A stretch of 64,000 bases of DNA from Peromyscus leucopus (GCF_004664715.2 NC_051074.1:16283678-16347677), one strand, 5' to 3'. Shown: positions 1 through 11,892, counted from the stretch's first letter. Notes: generated by a model from the letters alone, not told the origin. Translations and numbers: made by a program.

Positions 1-716
1 TTTGTAAGAGCAATAAATTAGAAAATATTTAGATGTCTGTTAACAGATGAATCAATAAAGAAAATGAGGTACATTTACACAGTGGAATATTACTCAGCTA
101 TTTAAAAATAAAATTTATGTGTAAAGGATGGATCTGGATATAATCATCCTGAGTAAACTAGCCCAAATAGTATTAACTGCTTATATGTGGATATTAGCTG
201 TTACATCTTTAATATACAAGCTTCAAACTATATAACCACAGAGATTGGGTACAGAGTAAATGAGGAGGGTAGAGTGATGGATTGCCTAATGAAGAGAAAA
301 TTGAATGGAAGGTATAGATTAATGGATTGGGCAAAGAACAGAGATGCTAACAGGAAGGGAAAGGGAAGAGATGGGTGAGGAAAGGAATATGGGAGGGACA
401 GCTAAAACTAAGGATAATTTAAAGAGTCCTATGGAAACTTAATAGAGTAGAAGCTCCCTAAAATATATACATGTATGAAGGAGATTTAAATCAAGTTTCT
501 AAAGGAGGCAGATCCCCAACTGGACATGTCTTACCACCAAATGAAGTTTCCAGTCCTGGGAATGGGTTACATCTAATCAAGATGTTGTTCAATGTGTCTC
601 TATGGAACCTTCAAATGACCCATGACACTGCCAAGGATATTGGTACCTTCCACAAACTTATGGTATAGCTTTATTTCTGAAAATAGCACCAACAGAACTC
701 TGAACATGAAGAGGTT
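1..716 (+). mobile_element. L1 3' fragment (ORF2 C-terminus and 3' UTR)
   Basis: The first 180 bases resemble the end of L1 ORF2 (the 'ggaatattactcagctat' stretch, then 'ggatggatctgg'). The rest, with 'gaagctccctaaaatatata' and 'gaatgggttacatctaat', matches the rodent Lx-type 3' UTR as I remember it. The reading frame is broken by stops, so this is a fossil. It runs off the left edge and stops near the B2 at about 719 without an obvious poly-A tail. Confidence 0.65.
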
Positions 717-718
717 GA

Positions 719-882
719 TTTTTTTTATGAGCATTAATGTTTTCCCTGCATGTATGTCTGTGAGAATGTCAGATCTTGGAGTTCAAACAGTTGTGAGCTG
801 CCATGTGGGTGCTGGGAATTGAACACGGATCCTCCAGGAAGAGCAGTCCATGCTCTTAACTGCTGAGCCATCTCCCTAGCTT
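719..882 (-). mobile_element. B2 SINE
   Basis: On the minus strand the 5' end reads 'gctagggagatggctcagc' followed by a B-box-like 'gtgttcaattcccagcaccc', the tRNA-derived head of B2. The A-rich tail appears as a T run at 719-726. Confidence 0.85.
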
Positions 883-886
883 CTGC

Positions 887-1037
887 TTTTTTTTTTCTTT
901 GAGACAGAGTTTCTCTGTGTAGCAGTCTTGACTGTCTGTTCTGGAGCTCTCTTTGTAGACCAGACTGGCCTCAAACTCACTGAGATCCACCTGCCTCTGC
1001 CTCCCAAGTGCTAGAATTAAAGGTGTTTGCCACCACC
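887..1037 (-). mobile_element. B1 SINE, older copy
   Basis: 7SL-derived B1 on the minus strand: the poly-A tail is the T run at 887-896, followed by 'gagacagagtttctctgtgt' and 'tgcctcccaagtgctagaat'. It ends at 'gccaccacc', so the first few bases of the element are missing exactly where the neighbouring LTR begins. Confidence 0.9.
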
Positions 1038-1545
1038 TGTGAAGGCAATACAGACCCCATCTTAGGGTAGGACCACTTGCTGTACTTATTTCCAGGAAGG
1101 ACCTCAGGAATGTGCCATGACAACTCAAACAGATAGAGGGCAGTATGCTCCTGTAGACGTCCTGTCCGTGGTTTATGTCCCTTGAAGATATCTAGATAAT
1201 CCTGCTGAGCAATCCAGATAATCCTGTTCAGGGGGTTGTAGTTCCCCACCAAAAGTCAAACCCAATGGCTTCAAAGTTGGCTTTGTCCTGAAAGTCTAAA
1301 CCAATAGTTTCAAAAAATCACCTTGCCCCATATCCCTTCTACCCAATCCCAAACATGTAATCCCAGCTTGTCATTTTTTTTCCCTATAAAAACTCTGTAC
1401 ACCTGGGCTTTTGGCTGCTGCCGCATTTCTTATTATTTGCCATTTGGTGGCCCAGGTTAAATCTGAATAAAAGGACCTTTATGTGCTTGCATTGGAAACT
1501 GGCTCCTTGGTGGTCTCTGGGGGGTTTCGAGAAACAGCTACAACA
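1038..1545 (+). mobile_element. Solo LTR, ERV1-like
   Basis: The 508-base unit starts TGTGAAGG and ends CTACAACA. A TATAAA box lies at 1385-1390 and an AATAAA signal at 1466-1471, about 80 bases apart, which fits a short R region on the plus strand. A CCACC pentamer lies just outside the left end and two bases outside the right end, so the TSD is only suggestive. No internal retroviral sequence adjoins it. The class is inferred from the short U3-R-U5 layout. Confidence 0.65.
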
Positions 1546-1725
1546 TACCACCTGACAAGAGGTTGAACTTATATCTATATAGAGTCTTCACCACTTTGGA
1601 CTAGCACTCATGTTACTGGAAGGTACTCTGCACACTACCAAAGGAGAAAGATAAACACCAACCTAGCTGCAAACAATTCATTCTACCATAATGACCTGCC
1701 TGTGTGGGAGTGACCAATCAATATC
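1546..1725 (+). repeat. Fragment of unclassified rodent repeat (family U)
   Basis: The block 'ggactagcactcatgttact' and 'ggaaggtactctgcacact' aligns by eye with 'ggactagattcactttatt' and 'ggaaggcactatgcaagct' at about 5841. I recognise a dispersed rodent repeat but cannot name its class. Confidence 0.4.
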
Positions 1726-2088
1726 TGTTGCTGGAGGGCTTCTCTCCAGGTTTTCCAAGCCCCACAGTCCCACAATCCACTTATAAAATAATCACTCAGA
1801 CGCTTATATCACTTATAAACTGTATGGCCGTGGCAGGCTTCTTGCTAACTGTTCTTTTATATTAATTAACCCATTTTTATAAATCTATACTTTGCCACGT
1901 GGCTGGTGGCTTAACAGAGTCTTTACTTGCTGCTTGTCCTGGCGGTGGCTGCAGTGTCTCCCCCCTCAGCCTTCTGCTTCCCAGAATTCTACTCTCTCCT
2001 TGTCCCACCGACTTCCTGCCTGGCAACCTACTTCCTGCCTGGTCACTGGCCATCAGTGTTTTATTTATATAGAGCAATATCCACAGCA
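1726..2088 (-). mobile_element. LTR of mys-like class II retroelement
   Basis: The 363-base LTR has plus-strand ends TGTTGCTGG and CCACAGCA, so on the minus strand it begins TGCTGTGG. It is the same family as the solo LTR at 31019-31364, in opposite orientation. The polypurine tract and internal sequence lie immediately to its right, making this the 3' LTR of a minus-strand element. The mys assignment is from memory of the family described in Peromyscus. Confidence 0.8.
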
Positions 2089-2110
2089 CTTCCCCTTTTC
2101 TTCTTTTTTT
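2089..2110 (-). promoter_or_regulatory. Polypurine tract beside 3' LTR
   Basis: Twenty-two uninterrupted purines on the minus strand end in 'aaaaggggaag' directly against the TG of the LTR. This is the expected position of the plus-strand primer for reverse transcription and fixes the element's orientation. Confidence 0.8.
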
Positions 2111-2935
2111 AAAAAGGAAGGTTTTAACTTTAACATGGTAAAATTACATATAACAAAACAATTACTGAGCAAGAATTATAGTCACAATATTAAAGATGTC
2201 CTATCTTATATTTGTGAGTTTAAGGTTTTATATCTAACTTATCTTTTATCATAACTGAGGAAATTACAACTATCTAGTTTTCAACCACATCAAAGACCTG
2301 AGAAGGAACATAATGATACCTGAGAAATGGTAGATGGATGCAAGCAACTTTTGGGAATCTTGCAAGAGTAGACCAAGACAGCTGGCAGCCTGGACAGTCA
2401 CCTAACGTTTCTCAGCATTGTTGGTGTATTCAAATTGGCTACAGGCCTAGAGTAACTGATAGACCATTTTTAGAAGCAGGAATTCTGAGATACCATCTTA
2501 CCCTGTATTGGCAGAGTACAGTGGTCGCTTTCCTTGTGTCCCGCTTGTCCAGAAACGACAGCATTGCATTTGTACTGTCAGCCGTCAAGGCAAGGGCAGT
2601 TCTTTGCCTAGTAGGCCATTTTGTGCCATGAAGACAAACTTCCAAATGGAAATGTCTTAGAAGCCCAACATTCTCTCGGGATCAATTGGTGCAGCCAGGA
2701 GCAATTGTGTCTCACATCAACAGAATTCTAAGTTATTTAAATGCCATATTCTCTAGGTCTATGAAGTGTTTGAAGATTACCTATCTATCTGATATATATC
2801 TATGTGTACATAGAAGACTTAACTAACATGGCTACAAATATGATTATCATAGATGACTAATTATTAATCTATTTTTAATTATCCATTACAATTTTAAATG
2901 AGTTAAACATAATACCTCAAACAAGAATAGAAATA

Positions 2936-2992
2936 TAATATATATTAATATATATTATATATAATATATATTAATATATATATAGTATATAG
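2936..2992. repeat. TA-rich simple repeat
   Basis: Alternating 'tatatatta' and 'atatatat' within the retroelement. The related copy has a shorter TA tract at about 41372-41389, so this expanded after the copies diverged. Confidence 0.85.
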
Positions 2993-3795
2993 TATAACAA
3001 AATTAACTTCAAGTTTGTATCAATAAACTAAAATTTATACCAATGTAAAACATTTTAAACATAAACTAAAATCTATACCATTTTAAACAAGTTGTTCTTT
3101 AAAAGTAGGTTCATTAATCTACCCTTTTATCTTATCATCTCTATATCCTCCTATATATCTATATCATATCCCCTTTTCTTTTTTAGAAAGAGATCACATT
3201 TATAATCAACCTGTTTTAAATAAAAATATTGGTTTTTCTCTGTCCCATATCAGAGGGCTCTTCTGATTTGGGACACGAGAATCTCTTAACCATTTTTTTT
3301 TAAAGCAATATGTCTGGGTTTAGAGGGAGAGTGAGCCAATTCTACCTCTAAAGCCAGCTTGGTATATTTGGGAATTTGGGCGTAGCATCTATTACTACTT
3401 CCTGCTGGAGGGGGCACTGTATCTTATGGGGACGCAAAGAAAATTTTAGGCCTATGGGGTAGTCAGTGAGGCTGTATTGTGTGAACCAGTTGCTCTGGAT
3501 GTTGGATCATCTGGGCCATGGTGTCATTGGAGACCTTTCAGGGGGTCTTGGCTGGTGAAACCTGATGTATCTTAATCTGGAACAAATTCACAGCCTCTGG
3601 CTTTCTGTGGAAACAAAAGCAGAACCTCTTTTCCAAAGCAACATATCCTTAAATCCAAATTTTGAAGTCAAGGTACCTTTAAAATATACATTTTGGCATA
3701 ACTCAACAGCTTTTGTAATCAAATGTTTTTCTTTAGTTTCAAATATCAAAGACAACATAATCCAGATTGTCTGTGTGGTAGCCATCTTTACATGG

Positions 3796-3798
<3 letters not shown>

Positions 3799-3842
<44 letters not shown>

Positions 3843-3983
3843 CTGAGACAGGGTTTGTCTGTGTAGCTTTGCACCTTTCCTGGGACTCGCTTGGTAGCCC
3901 AGGCTGGCCTCGAACTCACAGAGATCCGCCTGCCTCTGCCTCCCGAGTGCTGGGATTAAAGGCGTGTGCCACCACCGCCCGGC
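3799..3983 (-). mobile_element. B1 SINE with 44-base tail
   Basis: An unbroken T run at 3799-3842 is followed by 'gagacagggtttgtctgtgt' and ends 'accaccgcccggc', a nearly complete B1. The long pure tail suggests a young copy. I could not find a clear TSD, consistent with insertion at or near a breakpoint. Confidence 0.95.
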
Positions 3984-4034
3984 TGGTTTCTTCATTTTTA
4001 TGCTATCATATTTTATTTTATTTTCATTCTTTAG

Positions 4035-4195
4035 GTGAAAGTTTTCTAAGAAGAGACAGAAAAGATGTGTATTTGGGTAGAAGGAGAGGTAGGGAGGATC
4101 TCAAAGTAGTTTGGGGAAGGAAAACCATAATCAGGATATACTGTGTGAAAAAAAATCTATTTCAATAAAAGAAAAATAGAAAAAAAGATACAAAT
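4035..4195 (+). mobile_element. L1 3' end
   Basis: Contains 'aaccataatcaggatata' and 'aaaatctatttcaataaaa' followed by an A-rich tail, the typical rodent L1 terminus. Only about 150 bases are present, a severe 5' truncation. Confidence 0.6.
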
Positions 4196-5380
4196 ACATG
4201 AAAAATATTTAATTTCTAAGAATGTAAGGGGAAAATGAACACTACATTTATCTTTATATTTTAAAGAGAGTTTTCAAGGTTTGTTGAAAACTAATATACT
4301 AACGGGAAAGAAAACTTAGGACAATGAGGCAAATGAGAGCTTGAATGGTCAAATAAAGAAAATAGATAGTCGGGGACATCATATATATTGCTCTTGAATG
4401 CTGCTGTCACTTCACATTTTCCATATATTTCTGATGCATGATGAAATCATCTTTGGAAATTCCTTTCCACTAAAATGTAATGAATATATTTTGTCTTTTC
4501 TTTACAATTAAAATAATTCCTTTCAATGTGTGAGATGCAGAAACTTTCAGTGTTTTTAATATGATCATTTTTCTACATTTGAATTTCTCTGGAATTCAGA
4601 ATCACCATGAGATTGATTTGCTAAGATAACAACATGTCATAGTTTGATTGGCATAATTAATCTTTCTGAAGATGTATAGAATAATGACAGTTCACAGAGC
4701 AGAATGAAGCTTAGACATGATGAAATGCAGCTTAACAAAAGCAGCTGACTTCTGCAATTTACACTTATTCTTCACTCAGATGAGATAACTTACATTGATG
4801 ATTATGCAGATAGATTCATCATGTTTACTGATGTAAATGCCAAGAGCCTGAGAAGACATTCAACATCTGTTGATTTCAAAATAGAAAATTATTATTGCAT
4901 AGTCCATGATTTATTATTAATTTATAATTATTCCAAAGTACTCCACATAGAAATATATTTTGTTTGAAATTTTAAACCAAATTTTGATTTAATGGAACTA
5001 TTAAAAATTTGAAAGAGAAACATCAAGACAATTCTGAGTATTTTATTCATATCATGTGCCAGGTAATCTTATACAAAGAAATTCCATTATGAAAGTCTAT
5101 TATCATCTAAAGTTTTACATATTGAAAAAAACTATTTGTTATTTAACTTATTTAATCAGTGAACAAATGAATCCTCAATACTTATTTTGGTAGTTCTATT
5201 TTTTTAAAATTGTTTAGTTTTGTAAATTTAAAGCTCAGAACATCCTAAGTAATTAGTTTTAGTGAAAAAAAATAAGGTTTCACTGTTTGTATTTCATTTC
5301 ATCTTTAAAAACATTCATCAGCTAAAAGACTATAATTATTTAAGATGTGTTTGTAACCACAGAAGCAGGAAAGAATAAAT
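4196..5380. other. AT-rich sequence, nothing recognised
   Basis: No open frame over 60 codons, no SINE core and no LTR ends. I see only AT-rich unique-looking sequence. Confidence 0.6.
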
Positions 5381-7190
5381 GAACCATGAGAGCAACACAA
5401 AGTTCTCAAGAAGGAGATAGAGGGACATAGGTTTAATAAAGAGGGAACAGGGAAAATGGGAGGAAATTTAATTGCAGAAGGTTAAAGGGGGCAAAATACC
5501 AAGGAAAAGTGAGGAATAAATAATACTGGGTTGCTTGAAAACTGATAGTGAAACACACCCAATTATAAGCTTACATATATAACTTAACACAGGGTGATAA
5601 TGCTGTTCCCCAACACCACAGCATATCAAACAAAAACCCCACAACCAGACATGAGAAACTTCCCTTTGCATTCTTGGTCAAAGGAGTTCCTAATAGCCTT
5701 CCTAAATCATATAGAACATTTCCATTGTTCTGTGCTACATCCTAGAACTTGAAGGTCTGACCTGATTAGTGAAGCACCACATACCTTAGACACAGGGCTT
5801 GGAGGATTTGAGCCTGAACTGACTCAGAGGCCCGTGTTTTGAGGACTAGATTCACTTTATTGGAAGGCACTATGCAAGCTGCCAAGGAAGAAAAGAAATC
5901 AATAATCCTATCCAACTGCAAAGTCTATGAACCACATTATTGATCAGCCTGGGAGATACTCCCTAAGGTAGAATAGTTTGGTAGTTTTTATCTTGGGGGT
6001 AAACAACAGTTGTCTAATTAAACTCAGGTTCTGCTCAATTAGAAGGAATTCAGGGTTGGTACTGTAAATCTAGCTCCTGCCCTGACTGGAAAGTTCATGG
6101 AGCCTCCAGAAGCAGCTGCTATTATCATTTTCCTAAACTATAATGTCTAACTGCATTTAAAACATGTATCCCTATAACACAGATAAGTACAGCCTTCACC
6201 CCTCAGTGGAGAGCAATTGAGAGATCTACAGGTGTTCAAAACAGAGAGCACAACTGCCTTGGGCTACAGTAGTGGCTTACATGAGAAATTTCCCCCCAAC
6301 AGGTACAGATATTTGAACACTTGTTCCACCACTGGCAATCTAGTTTGGGAAGATTTAGCATGTGTAGCACTGTTGGAAGAATTATGTCACTGGAAGCACA
6401 CTTAGAGAGTTCAAAGCCTTATAGCATGTCTGTTTGGTTCTCTCTGTTTCCTTATGTGAGCTCTAACTTCTCACTTCCCACCACTATGTCTGGTATTTGT
6501 TCCAATGCTTCCTAGCATGATAGAGTCATGCCGTTTTGGAACTGTAAATCAAATTAAAGTCATTATTTTAAAAGTTATTTTTGGTCACAGTGTTTTAGCA
6601 CAGCAACAGAAAAGTAACTGATGTAGATTCCCAGCCTTAATACCTTTTTTGGTCTGTAGTGCTAACTAATACATACAAATAAGGCTCAGGGAATATGGAT
6701 GAAGAGAAAGGTGGAAAAAATTATTGTATCAGCATCAGACTAGGATGCCTACAGTGAGATAGTACTTTCCAGCCATGACAGGGATGATGCACCCATGAAA
6801 TCTCAATAATATGGCTGCCTTAAAAAGGGTTGCAAAATGACAATCCTATTTTACATGTAAAATTGGAATAAAGAAATTTTAACAGTTCCTCACAACTATA
6901 TGAAGTGATACAGGAAATCAATGTTTCTAAGGCAAAAAGAGTAACTTTTTCCAAAGGATGAGCCCTGGCTTGCTTTTCCAACTTCAAATAGTCAGGGCTA
7001 TACCTATGTACACAGAGCAACAGTAAGTGGACTCAGTAGTATGTGTTTTTGTGAATGTTTATGTGTTTATTAATATATGTGCAACCAAAGTAATCAAGGA
7101 TGAGGTCATGGATTTGTTGAAGTAAGGCAGAAGACTTGGAAGTATTTGATGTTTGGAGAGAAAGGGAGGAGAATGTTGTAATTAAAATAC
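5381..7190 (+). repeat. Long unclassified rodent repeat (family U), split by MaLR LTR
   Basis: From 'agaagcaggaaagaataaat' through 'actgactcagaggcccg' to about 6260, then again from about 6630 ('aaggctcagggaatatgga', 'catgaaatctcaataatatg') to about 7190. It reads like an ancient interspersed element that I recall from rodent genomes but cannot name; an L1-like 3' region is possible. The interruption by a MaLR LTR shows it was inserted first. Confidence 0.4.
6265..6624 (+). mobile_element. MaLR-type LTR (MT/ORR1 group)
   Basis: The 3' part has 'gaactgtaaatcaaattaaa', then 'ggtcacagtgttttagcac' and 'agcaacagaaaagtaact', the usual end of ERVL-MaLR LTRs in rodents. The 5' part 'gaacacttgttccaccact' fits the same group. 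It is diverged and has no internal region. Confidence 0.65.
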
Positions 7191-8315
7191 TCACTTAGAA
7201 TTTTCTATTTTTTAAAAAATATTAATCAGGTATATTAGTAAATAATGTATTTTAGATATTAGATTACTCAAGACCTGAATAAAAGAAATGTTTCTTTTAA
7301 AATCTACCTTTCTGATGAGAAATAAATCATGTTGATCTTCATGAGTCATTGATTCAGTATACAAGACAATTTTTACTTGAGTAAAAATGTTGAAAATTCA
7401 TTGGATATAAAAAGTCAGTTACATGAAATTACTTTCATATGAATGTTTGAAAAAAAGAAAATGGTATTCTATCATAACCCCCAACATAAAAATCAATCAA
7501 TAGTTTAAGATATTATTTTCAAAAATCTTTAAAAACTCAACAATTGAGATAATGGCAAATCCAGCAGGAAAGAAAACCCAGGTCTAACAAAATTTTTATT
7601 TGTTTTCTCTGTCTAAAACACCCAGTGACATGTACCTAAAAGGAACTATCGAAACACCTACTTTGGGCAGGGAAAGCAGTTATAATCATGGTGGATAATT
7701 ATGAGGGTAAGACTAGTAGTTTGATGAAATGATCTGTGTTGTGATGCAATGAGGCCTTTTTAGAAACGCGAGTAGTTACTTTGCTGTGTAAAATGAACTG
7801 ATATGGAAATCTTATATGCCTCATTCCATGTCTTAGAAGGCCCAAACCTGACTTGAGATCATTAGCTCAATATGCACATTAGTGATTTGAAAGAATACTC
7901 TATGGTCTGAGCATTTAAAACTTTGTACCCCAGCTGTTTTCTGTTTGGGAAGACTTAGGAGTCAAAGTCTTATAAAAAGAAGTAGGGGCCCATGGCTGGA
8001 TTTAACCTTTGAAGAGACTCATGCCATTTCAGTATGACTCTCATGATTTCTAGTTTGCAGTTCAAAATGTGAGATCTCTGTTGTTTCTGCTGACATGCCT
8101 GGTGCTTGTAGCAATGTGACCACATCATGATGCACACATCCCTCTGGAACCAAAACCTAAAATAAACCTTCATTCTATAAATCTATAAATACAACAAGCG
8201 CTAAGCACATTAACCTCTCATGAAGGTGTGTAATGAGAAAGGTCAGAGTAGTTAACCTTGAACTGCCTTCACTACAAAAGGAAGAAATATTGGCACATAT
8301 TTTTGTTATAAAAAA
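7191..8315. other. AT-rich sequence, nothing recognised
   Basis: No repeat core or credible coding frame seen. Confidence 0.55.
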
Positions 8316-8353
8316 TAAATAAATATATATGTATGTATATATATATATATATT
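8316..8353. repeat. TA/TG microsatellite
   Basis: Short AAAT units pass into 'tatgtatgtata' and then pure TA. Confidence 0.9.
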
Positions 8354-8530
8354 CCATTTTATATTTACAAATGTATTTTGTTTTTGTGTTTAAAAAAGAA
8401 TAATGAAAACTGGAGACAAGAGCTGAATACATTTCCTGGCACAATGTTCAGGAGTTAACAACTGCCTGTGACTCCAGGACCAGTGTCAAGACAGAATCTC
8501 CTGAACACTGAGGGTATCTGAGTGTTCAGG

Positions 8531-8533
<3 letters not shown>

Positions 8534-8581
<48 letters not shown>

Positions 8582-8586
8582 ACACA
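8534..8586. repeat. (CA)n microsatellite
   Basis: About 22 pure CA units followed by a CG-interrupted end ('cacgcacacgca'). Confidence 0.98.
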
Positions 8587-8624
8587 TTTCTGTTTCCTGA
8601 AATAATCTCTAATAAAGGAGCTAT

Positions 8625-8625
<1 letters not shown>

Positions 8626-8670
<45 letters not shown>
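8626..8670. repeat. (GT)n microsatellite
   Basis: About 22 GT units, the complement of the CA tract 40 bases to the left. Confidence 0.98.
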
Positions 8671-8675
<5 letters not shown>

Positions 8676-8805
8676 TGGTGCACTGGGTAGTTTACAAGTA
8701 GGTCAGATTTCAAGTTAACAAATCCCTCAGTCCAATAAAATTTTTATATCACACCTGAACCGCAGGAAACAGAACTATATACTATAAGAATGATAATTTT
8801 ATGTT

Positions 8806-8969
8806 TTTGTTTTTTTTTTTTGGTTTTTTTGAGACAGGGTTTCTCTGCATAGTTTTGCGCCTTTCCTGGAGCTCACTTGGTAGCCCAGGCTGGCCTCGAA
8901 CTCACAGCGATCCGCCTGGCTCTGCCTCCCGAGTGCTGGGATTAAAGGCGTGCGCCACCACCGCCCGGC
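8806..8969 (-). mobile_element. B1 SINE
   Basis: A full-length cricetid-type B1 on the minus strand ends 'ccaccaccgcccggc'. An imperfect TSD is visible: 'attttatgttt' on the left and 'attatgttt' on the right. Confidence 0.95.
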
Positions 8970-10861
8970 ATTATGTTTCTTAATTCTAGATATTAAAAAA
9001 GATAAGGTTCCTTGATCATAAGCATGATGAGCCAAGCACATGTCTATGGAAGACCTCACCATGATTTTCTCTGCTCCCTATGAGAATTATCACATGGGTA
9101 AGCCTTCAGTAAGTGATATTTTTAATAAATGATAAGATGAAATTAAAAATTCAAATAGTTTAACTCTTCAGCTATAACAAATGTATTTTAATCACCGAAA
9201 TGAACAAATATGAAATGTGTGAGTATTTCTGGTGATAGAGAGATATAAAATGATATTTATACTCCAGATGCAAAATGTATCCTTTTAACATTTTTGAAGC
9301 ATAATTAATTATCATTTGTATTAGTAAGGATTTGATATTTCTGGCTTTGTTGGCCAGTATTTTGCAGAGACATCTGTGTACTATGAAATAAAAAAATAGC
9401 TCTCAATGATATTAAAAATTCTAAAAATTGCCTTAAAATATTATATGATTGAATTGAAATTTTGCTGTTTAATTGGTGTCTTCCATCCAGATTACTAACA
9501 GTTCATAAACTCTTCTCCTTCTCACCTACAAAAGCAAAAAATACCCTTACTATAACCAACAGGGGAAAGCTAATGGGAATGTGTGTGAGTACAGGGGAAC
9601 AGAGTAGATTTTTACAAGTAAGATTTCTACTAGATGGATTATATATTAGATACATATTCTTTAGGACAGATAAATTAGATCCTGTAATGAAAGTACTTAT
9701 TTGAAAGATATGAAAGGTAATTGTACAAGCATTTGAAATGCTTTAATTGGAAATGAGGCTGCTGTAGGATTTATAAAGTATTCTTACATTTTGATCACAC
9801 AATTAAAAAAAAAAAAAACAGCCCAAATGAGAAACTTCCAGACAAATGACATATCAAGCTGAAAACAATCAGAAAACATGGATAATTCCCTATGTGTATT
9901 CTCCACGAAGCTGCCATTAATTCCTTGCATCATGTCAAATAAAATCAGAAAGGCAGAATAACACACTCACAAGGAGAATATTGAGTAAAAACTGATCTAT
10001 AAAAATTATAGGAAATTAGTGTAAAGTATCATGGTCAAGTTGAAGACTAAGTACCAAGAATATTGGAAACCATAAACAAGATAAAAATACATGTATATGT
10101 CTCGTATGTTTGAATAATCTTTTATGTAGTGTTATTTACATAAGTAGGGGAAATAATATCTACAAGGGTACTAAATATATATATTATTGGAAATACATTA
10201 GGTTTATTTAACAAAACATAAAAAATTAGTAAAACGTCACAAAAATATAAAATTTTAATATAAGCTGCCTAATGTCCCTCATATTTTATTATCAAAATAC
10301 TAAGTGCAAATGTTATTTTTGAAAAAACAATATTCTTTACACACGTCCTGTCAAATAAAAGTAAATGTGGACTTAGTAAGAGGATGTTTTTAATTCCAAA
10401 TTCTTTAAAGGCAAACATTCCGTTACAAAACAAATGTATGAACTATTTAAATGGCCATCAAATACATAACTCTTTTACTGGAAGTACTGTACAGTATAAC
10501 AAAAACTGGTTTTTGGAAAAGAGTGTGAACAGTGTCCTAATCAGACATTGCTGAGAGAACATCTTTGTCTGAGGTCTGCCATTTTAAATTTATGGGGAGG
10601 TATTACAAAAGAAATTGTACATTCAGGAAGCTAAGGGATGATGATTGTTAAGAAAGACAGCCTGAGTGAATCTCCAGATATTTATGTAGTGTAATAAATA
10701 AGGTCACAGATTATTACTGTCCATCAATATCCACAAGGGCTTTGTTACCAACACCCTAGGGGATGCCTCACCCTGTGCATGCACATGCCCCTTATTGGAA
10801 TTAACTGAATATTTTCCCACAGCCTATGTATACGTAAGATCATTCCTAGATTACTTATAAA
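8970..10861. other. AT-rich sequence, nothing recognised
   Basis: No SINE, LTR ends or coding frame above noise. A 13-base A run lies near 9806. Confidence 0.6.
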
Positions 10862-10945
10862 CTACTAATTATATATAGTATATATAATTATATATACTAT
10901 ATATTACTTATAGAGTAAACTACTAATTATATATATATAATCAAT
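10862..10945. repeat. AT palindrome with partial duplication
   Basis: A perfect 34-base palindrome spans 10871-10904, centred on AATT. The phrase 'aaactactaattatatat' occurs twice, at about 10859 and 10917, so the unit was partly duplicated. Confidence 0.85.
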
Positions 10946-11784
10946 ATTCTTTCATTTAAAGCATAATAACAAAAGTAAAATCTACACTATATGCTCAGAA
11001 CAAATATTGTTTATTTCCTGAGTATTTTGGACCTCTGGCATATTATATCTGTGGATGTGAAACCAATGCATATGGTTAACTTAATGCATAAAAATTCAAA
11101 TTATAACATTTTTGATTTGGCATGATTTAGAGCAGCATAATATAGTTTAGTGATTATTCTTCAGTACTATAAAAGAGATATGAAGGAAAGATGAGGTGAT
11201 AGAAACATTTTCTGTTTTGTTTTCATGTATGGAAGTCTGTATTCTGATTATGATATTTACCTCATATTTCTGGAAAATTGTTGATGAAACAACCTGAGTG
11301 AATCATGCATGGAATCTCTGCCTTACTTCTGAGGACCACATGTGAATATGCAATTACCTCAGAAGTTAAAAACGTTCAATTAAAAGAAAATCAATTACTG
11401 TTTTTCACTCATTGATTTAGATGCAGATGAGATTCTGGGTTCAAGCAGTGAGACTGGATGTCATCTTCCTTTCAATTGGCAGTATTTCAGCTTCCATTTA
11501 CTTATCAGTAATTTAACTTTCAGCTTTCACTGCCTGATTCTTTATCTAGATTTGAGCTAGCCATGTTCTTTTCTCTAGTTATTATTTTGAGTTTCTATTC
11601 TTTTTGAAGAGCGAGAAGATATTAATCTATAACTTTATTCTTGGAATCTTTTTTTTATGTTGTATGGTTTTTAAATTAGTATCTGTCTGAAAGTGTGTTT
11701 ATATTTAAACACTTGTTCATGTATATTTATATCTCTACAAATTCCATCAATTATCTCCTTTTTCATTTACCATGGATCATCTAT
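10946..11784. other. AT-rich sequence, nothing recognised
   Basis: Nothing I can name. Confidence 0.55.
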
Positions 11785-11832
11785 TTATGTATCTACTCAT
11801 CTGTCTGTCTATCTATTTATCTGTCTATTTTG
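11785..11832. repeat. CTAT/CTGT simple repeat
   Basis: Imperfect four-base units such as 'ctgtctgtctatctattt'. Confidence 0.8.
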
Positions 11833-11892
11833 TATCTGGATTAATTTATCAAACAGATGACTCAGTATGTCTACTTAATAGGGTATTTTGAG

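Larger units (their letters stand above)
2089..3798 (-). mobile_element. Internal region of mys-like retroelement, 5' part lost
   Basis: About 1.7 kb of non-coding sequence is collinear with 40200-42055; anchors include 'aaaaaggaaggtttt', 'gtatcaataaactaaaat', 'tttataatcaacctg', 'gggccatggtgt' and 'gacctttcagggggtctt'. No retroviral domain is visible on either strand and open frames are short. Similarity stops at the B1 T run near 3799, and no 5' LTR follows, so the 5' half was deleted or lost by recombination. A TA-rich repeat sits at 2936-2992. Confidence 0.7.

Noticed and set aside
3588..3995. 135-codon minus-strand open frame
   Set aside because: It runs through a B1 and its poly-A tail (a long lysine run) into retroelement DNA; it is a chance frame.
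3984..4034. Expected 5' LTR of the element at 1726-3798
   Set aside because: I searched to the right of the B1 for LTR ends or a matching AATATC duplication and saw none, so I did not call a complete provirus.
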